NCBI GenBank assembly: GCA_947259215.1
Contig: CAMYLJ010000037.1
Coordinates: 1 to 36,975, forward strand
Origin: an uncultured delta proteobacterium
GTDB lineage: Bacteria; Myxococcota_A; UBA9160; JAFDET01
DNA length: 36,975 nucleotides
Direction of reading: 5' to 3'
A model generated the notes under the pieces. The model saw only the letters and a list, made by a program, of their open reading frames with translations. It searched no databases and had not been told where the DNA came from. Position numbers and translations under genes: made by a program. Below are positions 1-7,337 of this stretch, in pieces. Every line of letters starts with the position of its first letter. The stretch's first letter is position 1.

Positions 1-98
1 GCGTCCTCCCCGAACGGGTAGCTGCGTTCGCGGCTCGCCGCGATCTCGGCACCGCAGTCGGCACAGACGGTGAGTTCTCTGGTCTCCGAGCGATGCAT
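1..98 (-). CDS. small zinc-ribbon-like protein, C-terminus beyond window
   Basis: Reading leftward from an ATG at 98, the first 32 residues include the pair CADC (Cys-x2-Cys), followed by a YPFGED stretch, and the frame runs off the window edge. The start is supported by an AGGAG Shine-Dalgarno sequence about 6 bases upstream. Small proteins of this shape usually carry a second CxxC further on and form a one-zinc ribbon; that half is not visible here. No specific function can be given. It is divergent from the polymerase X gene. Confidence 0.6.
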   Translation of the reverse strand, partial: MHRSETRELTVCADCGAEIAASRERSYPFGED

Positions 99-346
99 GT
101 GTCACTCCTCCAAGGGGCGGAACGCTCGCCCACGTCGGCGATGTTACATCTCACGTTCGCGCGGCGGAAAGGCGTCCGCCCGCGCTCCAGGCTGGGCAGT
201 GGCGCCGCGGATGGCCAGGACGGTGGGTGTGGCGTTCGGTCCCGTCGCCTCGGGCCCCGCCGTGGCTGGAAGCCACACCGCCGTCGTGCCGCTCGCAGCA
301 GGTCCTCGTGGCCGGATCGGCACGCGCGCTGCAACCCGAGGAGCGC
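99..346. other. divergent intergenic region
   Basis: Spacer between the leftward zinc-ribbon gene and rightward polymerase X. It must hold both promoters, but I see no convincing -35/-10 pair or operator. Several frames are open through it because of the high GC, including the polX frame back to a GTG at 227, but none looks like protein. Confidence 0.4.
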
Positions 347-2170
347 ATGGGTCGAGCCCCCGCTAGCCGGCGCCGGCGGCCGGTGAGCAACACCGAGGTG
401 GCGCATGCTCTCCGGGAGATGTCGCTCTTCCTGGAGATGGACGAGGTGCCGTTCAAGCCCCGGGCCTACGAGAAGGCGGCCCTGGCCGTGGACGCCTTGG
501 AGCGTCCGCTCGCCGAGATCGACGCGGAGGCCGGCCGCGAGGGCATCGAGCGGCTGCCCGGGGTCGGCAAGCGCCTTGCCGAGAAGATCCACGAACTGCT
601 CGCCACGGGTCGAATGGCTGCGCTCGAGCGCCTGCGCAAACGCACGCCGGTCGACGTCCTCGGCCTGACCGCCGTGGAGGGTCTGGGGCCGAAGGGCGTC
701 CACGTGCTGTACGAAGAGCTGGGGATCCGCGACGTGCGAGGCCTCGAGAAGGCCTGTCGTGAGGAGCGCGTGCGCGCCCTGCCGCACTTCGGGGCGAAGA
801 GCGAGGAGAAGCTCCTGCGCGGGATCGGGCTCCTCGCCGGCACGGCCGGACGCCAGCTCCTCGGCCAGGTGCTGCCGGTCGCGCGCGACATCGAGGCGCG
901 GCTCCGCGGCTTCTCCGGCGTGAAGCGGGCCACACTGGCGGGCTCGGTGCGTCGCCGCAAGGAGACCATCGGAGATCTCGACTTCCTGGTCGCCACCCGC
1001 GATCCCGACAAGGTCGGTCGCGCCTTCGCCAGGATGTCGGACGTGGAGCACGTGTACGGGCACGGCGAGACGAAGGTCATGGTGCGGCTGACCAGCGGCA
1101 TGGACGCAGACCTGCGCCTGGTCTCCGAGGCGAGCTTCGGCGCGGCGCTTTGCTACTTCACGGGCAGCAAGGCCCACAACGTGGCGCTGCGCCGCATCGC
1201 CCAGACCCGGGGGCTCAAGCTCAACGAGTACGGCCTCTTCCGCGGCAGCCGCAAGCTCGCGGGCCGCAGTGAGGAGGAGGTCTACCAGGCGCTCGGCCTG
1301 GACTGGATCCCGCCCGAGCTCCGGGAAGACGCGGGCGAGATCGAGGCCGCGGCGAAGGGCCGCCTGCCGCGGCTGATCGACCACGGCGACCTGCGCGGCG
1401 ACCTCCAGATCCAGACCGACTGGACCGACGGCTCCGCCTCCATCGACGAGATGGCCGACGCCGCCCGGAAGCTCGGCCTCGAGTACATCGCCATCACCGA
1501 TCATACCCGGGATCTCGCCATGGCCCGCGGCAGCGACGAGAAGCGGCTCCTCGAGCAGGCCGAAGCCATCCGCGGCCTGAACCGCAAGCTGCGGGGCTTC
1601 CGCGTCCTGTCCGGTGCGGAGGTGAACATCCGCGAGGACGGAAGCCTCGACGTGGCGGACGAGGCCCTGGCGCAGCTGGAGGTGGTGGGCGCCGCCGTCC
1701 ACAGCCGCTTCCGCCAGAGCCGGACGCAGATGACGCGCCGTGTGATCCGCGCCCTCGAGAATCCCCACGTGGACATCCTCTTCCACCCCACGGCCCGCTC
1801 CATCGGGCACCGGGAGCCGGTCGACCTCGACGTCGACGCCGTCATCGCTGCCGCGGTGCGCACGGGCACCGTGCTCGAGATCGACGCCATGCCCGACCGG
1901 CTCGACCTGCGCGACGCGTACGTGCGCAAGGCCGTCGAGGCTGGGGCGCTGCTCGCCATCGACTCGGACGCCCACCAGCCGGGGCATCTGGCCTACGCCG
2001 ACGAGTTTGGCGTGGCAGTGGCCCGGCGAGGGTGGGCGCGAAAGGCGGACGTGGTGAACGCGCTTCCGGTGACGAAGTGCCTCGCCCGGCTCAAGGACGG
2101 AGGTGGGGGGCGGGGACGGCGGCGCAGGAGACGGAGCCGAGCCGGCATGCGGGGATCAGAAGAAACGTAG
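347..2170 (+). CDS. polX: DNA polymerase/3'-5' exonuclease PolX (family X polymerase with PHP domain)
   Basis: Gap-filling repair polymerase. In the 607-aa reading from ATG 347, a helix-hairpin-helix (LPGVGKRLAEKI, about 70-81) and a second one (GLGPKG, 112-117) precede the nucleotidyltransferase signature GSVRRRKETIGDLD (199-212), with metal aspartates 210 and 212 and a third in DADLRLV (255). The C-terminal PHP phosphoesterase domain starts near 345, with ITDH (383-386), a GAEV glutamate, AVHSRF, LFHP and IDSDAH. The usual DLHxH motif reads DLQIQ (352-356): both histidines are glutamine, so nuclease chemistry may be altered. ATG 347 has a GAGGAG just upstream. A GTG at 383 would match the family N-terminus more tightly but lacks a ribosome site. 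Its stop overlaps the next gene's start by one base. Confidence 0.95.
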   Translation: MGRAPASRRRRPVSNTEVAHALREMSLFLEMDEVPFKPRAYEKAALAVDALERPLAEIDAEAGREGIERLPGVGKRLAEKIHELLATGRMAALERLRKRTPVDVLGLTAVEGLGPKGVHVLYEELGIRDVRGLEKACREERVRALPHFGAKSEEKLLRGIGLLAGTAGRQLLGQVLPVARDIEARLRGFSGVKRATLAGSVRRRKETIGDLDFLVATRDPDKVGRAFARMSDVEHVYGHGETKVMVRLTSGMDADLRLVSEASFGAALCYFTGSKAHNVALRRIAQTRGLKLNEYGLFRGSRKLAGRSEEEVYQALGLDWIPPELREDAGEIEAAAKGRLPRLIDHGDLRGDLQIQTDWTDGSASIDEMADAARKLGLEYIAITDHTRDLAMARGSDEKRLLEQAEAIRGLNRKLRGFRVLSGAEVNIREDGSLDVADEALAQLEVVGAAVHSRFRQSRTQMTRRVIRALENPHVDILFHPTARSIGHREPVDLDVDAVIAAAVRTGTVLEIDAMPDRLDLRDAYVRKAVEAGALLAIDSDAHQPGHLAYADEFGVAVARRGWARKADVVNALPVTKCLARLKDGGGGRGRRRRRRSRAGMRGSEET

Positions 2171-3348
2171 TGCGTCGAAGGCAGTTCCTGCGCCTCTCCA
2201 CCTTGTCGGTGTGGAGTGTGCTCGTGAATACCGGGGCCTCGAAGGAATTCTTCGGACCCGTGACCCTGTGCCTCTGCGGGGACGTGATGACGGGGCGGGG
2301 GCTCGACCAGGTGCTGCCCCACCCGAGCGATCCGCGCCTCTACGAGCCCCACGCGCACTCGGCTCTCCACTACGTCGAGCTGGCCGAGCGGCGAAATGGA
2401 GCAATCGCGAGGCCCGCGGCCTTCTCCTACCCATGGGGGGATGCGCTCGCAGCCGTGGAGGGCGCCCGACCCGACGCGTGGATCGCCAACCTCGAGACGG
2501 CCGTCACGACCAGCGACGACCGGGCACCCAAGGGCATCCACTACCGGATGCACCCCGAGAACGCGCCCTGTCTCACCGCCGCGGGAATCGATTGCTGCGT
2601 GCTCGCGAACAATCACGTCCTCGACTGGGGCAGGGCGGGGCTCCGCGAGACGCTCGAGACGCTGCGCGCCAGGGGCCTGCGAACCGCTGGCGCTGGGCGC
2701 GACGTGGCGGAGGCCGAAGCCCCGGCGCTCCTGCCGCTGGCCGGCGGTGGACGGGTGATCGTCTTCTCCTTCGGATCGGTCACGAGCGGCATCCCCCGCG
2801 AGTGGGCGGCGGGAAGGAACCGGCCCGGCGTGAATCTGCTGGGAGGCAGGACGGTCGCGCAGATTGCAGCGAACGTGCGACGCCTGAAGCGCCCGGGCGA
2901 CGTCGTCGTCGCCTCGGTTCACTGGGGAGGGAACTGGGGCTACGAGGTTCCGGGCGAGCACCGCGAGCTGGCACGTCGCCTCGTCGACGAGGGGGGCGTC
3001 GATGTCGTGCACGGCCATTCGAGCCACCACCCGAAGGGCATCGAGATCTACCGGGGTCGGGTCCTCCTCTACGGCTGCGGCGACTTCCTGAACGACTACG
3101 AGGGAATCGGTGGCTACGAGGCATATCGCGGCGATCTGGTGCTGCTGTACTTCGCGACCGTCGACCCCTCCAAAGGGGAGCTTGTTCGCCTGGAGATGAC
3201 GCCGTTTCGGCTCGCCCGCTTCCGCTTGAACCGGGCCTCCAAGGTCGACGCCCGCTGGCTCCAGGAGACGCTCCACCGCGAGTGCGCAAAGCTCGGCACG
3301 CGCGTCGAGGCGACCGCGGACGGTCGTCTCAGGCTTCTCTGGGGATGA
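2170..3348 (+). CDS. CapA-family (PGA capsule synthesis-like) metallophosphoesterase, Tat-exported
   Basis: 392 aa. It belongs to the CapA/PgsA-like branch of calcineurin-fold proteins, on GDVMTGRG near the mature N-terminus, ANLETAV, LANNHVLDWG, SVHWGGNWG and HGHSSHHPKGIE...GDFLND in order. These are the family's metal-binding positions. In other bacteria CapA proteins act on poly-gamma-glutamate or other envelope polymers; the substrate here is unknown. The GTG start at 2170 shares its first base with the TAG stop of polX (TAGTG), implying translational coupling. The N-terminus RRRQFLR followed by a hydrophobic stretch is a twin-arginine signal, so the protein probably acts in the periplasm. 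No capsule polymerase gene is adjacent, so a capsule role is not indicated. Confidence 0.88.
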   Translation: MRRRQFLRLSTLSVWSVLVNTGASKEFFGPVTLCLCGDVMTGRGLDQVLPHPSDPRLYEPHAHSALHYVELAERRNGAIARPAAFSYPWGDALAAVEGARPDAWIANLETAVTTSDDRAPKGIHYRMHPENAPCLTAAGIDCCVLANNHVLDWGRAGLRETLETLRARGLRTAGAGRDVAEAEAPALLPLAGGGRVIVFSFGSVTSGIPREWAAGRNRPGVNLLGGRTVAQIAANVRRLKRPGDVVVASVHWGGNWGYEVPGEHRELARRLVDEGGVDVVHGHSSHHPKGIEIYRGRVLLYGCGDFLNDYEGIGGYEAYRGDLVLLYFATVDPSKGELVRLEMTPFRLARFRLNRASKVDARWLQETLHRECAKLGTRVEATADGRLRLLWG

Positions 3349-3439
3349 GCCCCCCGCGCAAGGCCCGCGCAGGCGGTTGGCGCTACGGAGTTCTCCTCCG
3401 GCCGATCGTGCGCTCGCATCTGTGCCATCCTAGTTGACG

Positions 3440-3904
3440 ATGCAGCTCTACCTGGTCCAGCACGGCCTGGCCCAGAGCAAGGAAGAGGACCCCGCGCGAC
3501 CGCTCACCCCAGCCGGCCGCGAAGAGGTCGAGCGCATGTCGCGGGCCGCCGCGGCGGCGGGCGCGCGCCCGGCCTCCATCCTCCACTCAGGGAAGACCCG
3601 AGCCCAGCAGACGGCCGAGATCTTCGGGGCGCACGTGAAGCCCGCGCACGGTGTCCACGCCGTGGAAGGCCTCGACCCCCGCGACGAGCCGCACCGGATG
3701 CGCGAGCACCTGGAGCAGGCAGACGAGCCCGTCATGCTGGTGGGGCACCTCCCCCACCTGAGCCGCCTGGCCGCACTCCTGCTGGCCGAGAGCCCCGAAC
3801 GCGAGATCGTCGCCTTCCGCAACGCGGGCGTGGTGTGCCTCGGACGGTCGGAGGGCCGCTTCGCGGTCCGCTGGATCCTGACGCCGGAGCTGGTGCAGCC
3901 GTGA
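3440..3904 (+). CDS. sixA: SixA-type phosphohistidine phosphatase
   Basis: 154 aa, the normal length for the small single-domain histidine phosphatases. The catalytic loop is LVQHG (His8), with Gln replacing the usual Arg of RHG; I recall this substitution in other SixA-like proteins. The remaining pocket is intact: SGKTRAQQTA (Arg54) and VGHLPHL (His103). SixA removes phosphate from phosphohistidine in phosphorelay or PTS-type HPr/HPt proteins. A TTG at 3434 extends the frame by two residues, but ATG 3440 gives the standard MQLYLVQHG start. The gene stands alone between CapA and the PEBP gene. Confidence 0.9.
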   Translation: MQLYLVQHGLAQSKEEDPARPLTPAGREEVERMSRAAAAAGARPASILHSGKTRAQQTAEIFGAHVKPAHGVHAVEGLDPRDEPHRMREHLEQADEPVMLVGHLPHLSRLAALLLAESPEREIVAFRNAGVVCLGRSEGRFAVRWILTPELVQP

Positions 3905-3969
3905 GCCAGCCCGAGGGCTTGCCGGACGGGAGTCCGCCTGCCTAACGTCGGGAGGGAAGGGGGGCGTCG

Positions 3970-4551
3970 TTGAGCCGAGCCCGGCCGGCCAGCGTGGTGC
4001 CGGCGGTGGTCGTCGCCTGGGTCGCCCTCGCCGCCGCGGTCGCGCTCGGCCAGCTGCGCGAGGGAGGGGCCTCGATGGAGTTCGATCTCACGTCGCCGAG
4101 CTTCAGCGCCATGGGCGAGATTCCGCGCCGGCACACCTGTGAGGGGGCGGACGTCTCCCCGGAGCTGCGCTGGTCCGGCGCGCCGGAAGGGGCAAGGAGC
4201 CTCGTGCTCATCGTGGACGACCCGGACGCGCCCGACCCGGTGGCGCCCAAGAAGACCTGGGTCCACTGGGTCCTCTACGACATCCCTGCCGACGCTACGG
4301 GTCTCCCCGAGGCCGTCTCGGCGGCGAATCTCCCGCCGGGCACGAAGCAGGGCAGGAACGACTGGAAGCGCACCGGCTACGGCGGCCCCTGCCCACCGAT
4401 CGGGCGGCATCGCTACTTCCACAAGCTGTACGCGCTGGGCCAAGAGCTCGGCGACCTGGGCGAGCCGACCAGGGCCGAGCTCGAGCGCGCGATTCAGGGA
4501 AGGGTGCTCGCCCAAGCGGAGCTCGTGGGCACCTACGAGAAGGGCCGCTGA
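3970..4551 (+). CDS. YbhB/YbcL-type PEBP (Raf kinase inhibitor-like) protein
   Basis: 193 aa from TTG 3970. The PEBP anion-binding pocket is complete: DDPDAPDP (83-90), WVHWVLYDIP (97-106) and GPCPPIGRHRYFHKLYAL (139-156). The bacterial members have no settled biochemical role. From the TTG, residues 8-27 form a signal/anchor helix, with a purine-rich AGGGGGG upstream. Alternatively, ATG 4075 would give a 158-aa cytosolic protein, close to the usual YbhB size, and it also has a good GGAGGGG five bases upstream. I list the longer form but rate the two starts about equally. The stop overlaps the probable rtcA start. Confidence 0.88.
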   Translation: MSRARPASVVPAVVVAWVALAAAVALGQLREGGASMEFDLTSPSFSAMGEIPRRHTCEGADVSPELRWSGAPEGARSLVLIVDDPDAPDPVAPKKTWVHWVLYDIPADATGLPEAVSAANLPPGTKQGRNDWKRTGYGGPCPPIGRHRYFHKLYALGQELGDLGEPTRAELERAIQGRVLAQAELVGTYEKGR

Positions 4552-5597
4552 GTCCCCGCGCGCTACGGATCGACGGCGCCCAGCAGCTGGGGAGCGGCAC
4601 GCTGGTGCGCTTCGCCGTGGCCCTGTCCGGCCTCAGCGGCCGGCCCATCGAGATCGTGAATGCTCGCGCGAAGCGCCGCAAGCCTGGCCTGCGCCCGCAG
4701 CACGTGGCGGCCGTGCGGGCCTGTGCCGAGCTCTGCGAGGCCCGGGTCGAGGGGGTCGCGGTGGGCTCGGGCACGCTGCGCTTCCATCCCGGCCCCCGCA
4801 TCCGAGGCGGGAGCCACGTCTTCAGCGTTGGGACGGCGGGCTCGGCCTCGATGCTCGCTCTCACGCTGCTACCGCTCGCGGCCTTCGCCGACGCTCCACT
4901 CGAGGTCCGGCTCCGCGGCGGCGTCTTCCAGGACTTCGCGCCCTCGCCCATCCACATGCAGCACGTGCTGCTGCCCATCCTCGCACGCATGGGGCTTCGC
5001 GCCTCGCTGGAGATCGCGCGACCGGGCTACGTGCCGGCGGGCGGGGGCGAGCTGCTGCTGCGGGTGCCGCCCGTCGCGCGAGCGCTCGCCCCCCTGACAC
5101 TGCTCGATCCGGGGCGCGTCGAGACGGTGGCCGGCATGGCCCTCTCGAGCCATCTGGCGGCGCGACACGTGAGCGAGCGCATGGCGGGGACCTGCGAGGA
5201 GAGGCTCGTCGCCGCACGTCTGCGCTGCGAGATCGACCGCGTCGAGGACGACCGCGCGCCCCAGGCCGGTGCGAGCTTGTGCATCTGGGCGGAGAGCTCG
5301 ACGTACTGCCGCTTCGGGGCCGATCGGGCCGGCGCCCCGCGACGGAGCTCCGAGGCGATCGGCCGCTTCGTCGCAAAGCGCTTCCTCGCCGACGTCGCCA
5401 GCGGCGGCACGACGGATCGTCACCTGGCCGACCAGCTGGTCGTCTTCGCCGCGCTCGCGCGTGGCGAGAGCCGCTGGATTCCGGCCCGCTGGACGCAGCA
5501 CCTCGACTCGAACCTCTGGCTCGTGGCGCAGTTCGGCGCGGCGGTGCGGCGCCTGGGTCGCACGCTCGAGGTGCGGGGGATGGGTCGGCGGCGGTAG
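4548..5597 (+). CDS. rtcA: RNA 3'-terminal phosphate cyclase RtcA, probable CTG start
   Basis: Converts RNA 3'-phosphate ends to 2',3'-cyclic phosphates through an enzyme-AMP intermediate. The family N-terminus LRIDGAQQLGSGTLVRFAVALS is encoded only if translation begins upstream of the first conventional start (GTG 4605). The sole candidate I find is CTG 4548, which overlaps the preceding TGA as CTGA and has GAGAAGGG seven bases upstream. From CTG the protein is 349 aa, near the usual 340. The adenylated histidine is in TDRHLADQ (His292), and the nucleotide-binding R-x-R-G region and inserted domain are recognisable. Starting at 4605 would remove the first beta-strand and glycine loop. No rtcB or rtcR is nearby. 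Confidence 0.9.
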   Translation: MSPRALRIDGAQQLGSGTLVRFAVALSGLSGRPIEIVNARAKRRKPGLRPQHVAAVRACAELCEARVEGVAVGSGTLRFHPGPRIRGGSHVFSVGTAGSASMLALTLLPLAAFADAPLEVRLRGGVFQDFAPSPIHMQHVLLPILARMGLRASLEIARPGYVPAGGGELLLRVPPVARALAPLTLLDPGRVETVAGMALSSHLAARHVSERMAGTCEERLVAARLRCEIDRVEDDRAPQAGASLCIWAESSTYCRFGADRAGAPRRSSEAIGRFVAKRFLADVASGGTTDRHLADQLVVFAALARGESRWIPARWTQHLDSNLWLVAQFGAAVRRLGRTLEVRGMGRRR

Positions 5598-5617
5598 GCG
5601 GCCGCGCGGTGCGGCGG

Positions 5618-5635
5618 CCCCGCCCCGGCGCGGGG
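5618..5635. terminator. GC stem-loop after rtcA, no T tract
   Basis: CCCCGC and GCGGGG form a 6-bp stem around a 6-base loop 20 bases after the rtcA stop. There is no run of T, so intrinsic termination is uncertain. Confidence 0.25.
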
Positions 5636-5733
5636 GTATGATTGCGCGGTGCCCCCGTTCATGGAGCCCGAGATGCGCGACGGAACCGGCCCCGTGCGGC
5701 TCTTCGCGGTGGCGCTGTTGTATGGGAGGAGTC

Positions 5734-6345
5734 ATGGCGAGCGCGCAGGGAGATGTCGCGCTTCCCGCGCCGAGCCGCGACGGCGAGGTTGCGGTCGAAC
5801 GCGCGCTGGCGCTGCGGCGGTCGGTGCGTGAGTTCGCGTCCGAGCCGCTGCCGCTCTCGGCCGTGTCGCAGCTCCTGTGGGCCGCGCAGGGCATCACGGA
5901 CCCGGCCGGCCTGCGGACGGCCCCTTCCGCCGGCGCGCTCTACCCGCTCGAGGTCCACCTCGTCGTGGGAGCCGTGTCGGGAGTCCGGCCGGGCGTGTAT
6001 CGCTACGACCCGCGGCGGCACCGCCTCGTCCTCGGGTTGGAGGGCGATTCGAGAGCCGGCGTCGCCCAGGCCGCGGGCGGCCAGGACTGGGTGGCGGAGG
6101 CGCCCGCGATCATCGTGCTCGCGGCCGTCTACCAGCGCAGCGCCAGCAAGTACGGAGAGCGGACTGAGCGCTACGTGCACATGGAAGTGGGACACGCGGC
6201 GCAGAACGTCTACCTGCAGGCCGGGGCGCTGAGCCTCGGGACGACGATGGTCGGCGCCTTTCGCGACGAGGAGCTCGCGCGCGTGCTCGGACTCCCGGAG
6301 CAGACGAAGCCGCTCGGGCTCCTTCCCGTCGGGAAGCCGCGCTGA
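5734..6345 (+). CDS. SagB-type nitroreductase-family FMN oxidoreductase
   Basis: 203 aa. The FMN-binding RRSVREF near residue 30, the SagB/ThcOx-type TAPSAGALYPLEVHLV, GVYRYDP, and the C-terminal helix pattern MEVGHAAQNVYLQAGALSLG...GLLPVGKP identify the branch of the nitroreductase fold that includes thiazoline/oxazoline dehydrogenases of peptide natural products. No precursor peptide or cyclodehydratase is adjacent, so the substrate is unknown and a stand-alone oxidoreductase is more likely. ATG 5734 follows GGGAGGA at short spacing. An in-frame ATG at 5722 overlaps that site and is less likely. This is the last gene before the accessory region. Confidence 0.88.
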   Translation: MASAQGDVALPAPSRDGEVAVERALALRRSVREFASEPLPLSAVSQLLWAAQGITDPAGLRTAPSAGALYPLEVHLVVGAVSGVRPGVYRYDPRRHRLVLGLEGDSRAGVAQAAGGQDWVAEAPAIIVLAAVYQRSASKYGERTERYVHMEVGHAAQNVYLQAGALSLGTTMVGAFRDEELARVLGLPEQTKPLGLLPVGKPR

Positions 6346-6382
6346 GCGCGGGAGCCCTCGAGGCCACCGGGTGACTCTCCGC

Positions 6383-6406
6383 AAGTCGACCAGACACGCT
6401 CGACTT
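6383..6406. terminator. inverted repeat downstream of the nitroreductase gene
   Basis: AAGTCGA and TCGACTT form a 7-bp stem with a 10-base loop about 40 bases after the stop. A weak T content follows. It could be a terminator for the chromosomal gene or part of the left boundary of the accessory array. Confidence 0.3.
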
Positions 6407-6501
6407 CGCTCCGATTCGCCGCGGCCTGCTTATCCTTGCCTGCCAGCCTTGTCCCCGGTAGCGATTGCGCTTCATTTTCGAAGAGTTACCAATCCGAGAA
6501 C

Positions 6502-6551
6502 CCTGAATGGGGTTCAGGAGGTCGCGAGTTCGAATCTCGCCGGCCCGACCA
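6502..6551 (+). repeat. tRNA-Pro(GGG) 3'-half repeat, copy 1 (att-like)
   Basis: CCTGA/TCAGG anticodon stem closes a 7-base loop ATGGGGT (T33, anticodon GGG). It is followed by the T-arm GCGAG-TTCGAAT-CTCGC, acceptor strand CGGCCCG, discriminator A and CCA. The preceding bases do not form a 5' half, so it is not a functional tRNA. Identity with copy 2 continues about 30 bases to the right (CCAGTTACGGAACCCCGCC in both). Confidence 0.9.
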
Positions 6552-6600
6552 ATGATTCCAGCCAGTTACGGAACCCCGCCTACCCGCCTGAAACCGACTG

Positions 6601-6618
6601 GCAAGCACCCGGCAAGCA
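6601..6618. repeat. paired arm-type heptamers right of copy 1
   Basis: GCAAGCA-CCCG-GCAAGCA, period 11 bp, 49 bp after the tRNA-half repeat. The same arrangement occurs right of copies 4 and 5. Confidence 0.7.
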
Positions 6619-6698
6619 GTGCGGGCGTCCGAGGCTGCCTGCCGCATTGGCTGGCGCATGCCCCCAGTTGCCCCCAGAATCACCAGACAGGGGGGGCC

Positions 6699-7334
6699 AT
6701 GGCGGACGACAACGAGCGCAGCGACCTCAAGTGGGCCGTCAGCTATGTCGCGGGCCACGAGGCGTTCGACAAGAAGGTCGGGGAGTTCATCCAGGAGCTC
6801 ATCCACACGCGGATGACCCAGCTCATCCCCGAGGAGAATACCGAGCAGTTCTACCATGGAGGCGGCTGGACCCACCAGCGCGCTGACGGCTCGACCCATC
6901 AGGGCTCCTTCGAGGAGTCCCGATCTCAGTCGGAGGTTCGCTACGAGGATCTCATCGGCTTTCGGGTCGACGTGCTCCCTAGGTTCATCGAGGAGATGGC
7001 CGAGGGGATCTTCGGTGCCATCATGAGCCGCATGTACGAAGTCGCCGGCGAAGCTGCCGAGAGCGTCGGAAACGTTGTCGATGGAAAGGGTAAGACGTCG
7101 GCGCAGGCGTTTCTGGAATCGCTTCGCCAGATCGAGTTCGGTGTCGACCGTGATGGCCACGTGACTATGCCACAGCTTCACCTTCACCCCTCCGTGGCGC
7201 AGAAGATGTTGGATGACCTCAACGCTCAGGGGCCGGAGTTCCGCGCAGAAGTGGAGCGGGTCCAGCGGGAAAAGGCAAAGGCGGCGCTGGAGCGCGAGGG
7301 TGCCCGACTGAGCCGCTACAAGGCGCGGAACTGA
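6699..7334 (+). CDS. unrecognised 211-aa protein paired with a caspase-like protease
   Basis: I do not recognise the family. It is acidic and mostly helical in appearance, with a Gly/His/Gln-rich patch (FYHGGGWTHQRADGSTHQG, about 51-69), a central helix region and a C-terminal charged coiled-coil-like tail (AEVERVQREKAKAALEREGARLSRYK). No signal peptide or membrane segment is visible. ATG 6699 has AGGGGGG directly upstream; the longer frame beginning at 6507 arises from the tRNA repeat and is not real. It ends 3 bases before the caspase-like gene, so the two are probably co-translated. By analogy with other two-gene effector units it could be a sensor, adaptor or substrate of the protease; that is inference. 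Confidence 0.75.
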   Translation: MADDNERSDLKWAVSYVAGHEAFDKKVGEFIQELIHTRMTQLIPEENTEQFYHGGGWTHQRADGSTHQGSFEESRSQSEVRYEDLIGFRVDVLPRFIEEMAEGIFGAIMSRMYEVAGEAAESVGNVVDGKGKTSAQAFLESLRQIEFGVDRDGHVTMPQLHLHPSVAQKMLDDLNAQGPEFRAEVERVQREKAKAALEREGARLSRYKARN

Positions 7335-7337
7335 GCA

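Noticed and set aside
1993-3276. A 427-aa minus-strand reading frame
   Set aside because: Antisense to the CapA-like gene, which has clear family motifs and a Tat signal.
5734-6345. A ribosomally synthesised peptide (thiazole/oxazole) gene cluster around the SagB-like gene
   Set aside because: No YcaO cyclodehydratase, precursor peptide or transporter is adjacent.
6487-6551. A functional tRNA-Pro gene
   Set aside because: Only the 3' half folds; the upstream bases provide no D-arm, no acceptor 5' strand and no anticodon-stem continuation. The same holds for the other five copies.
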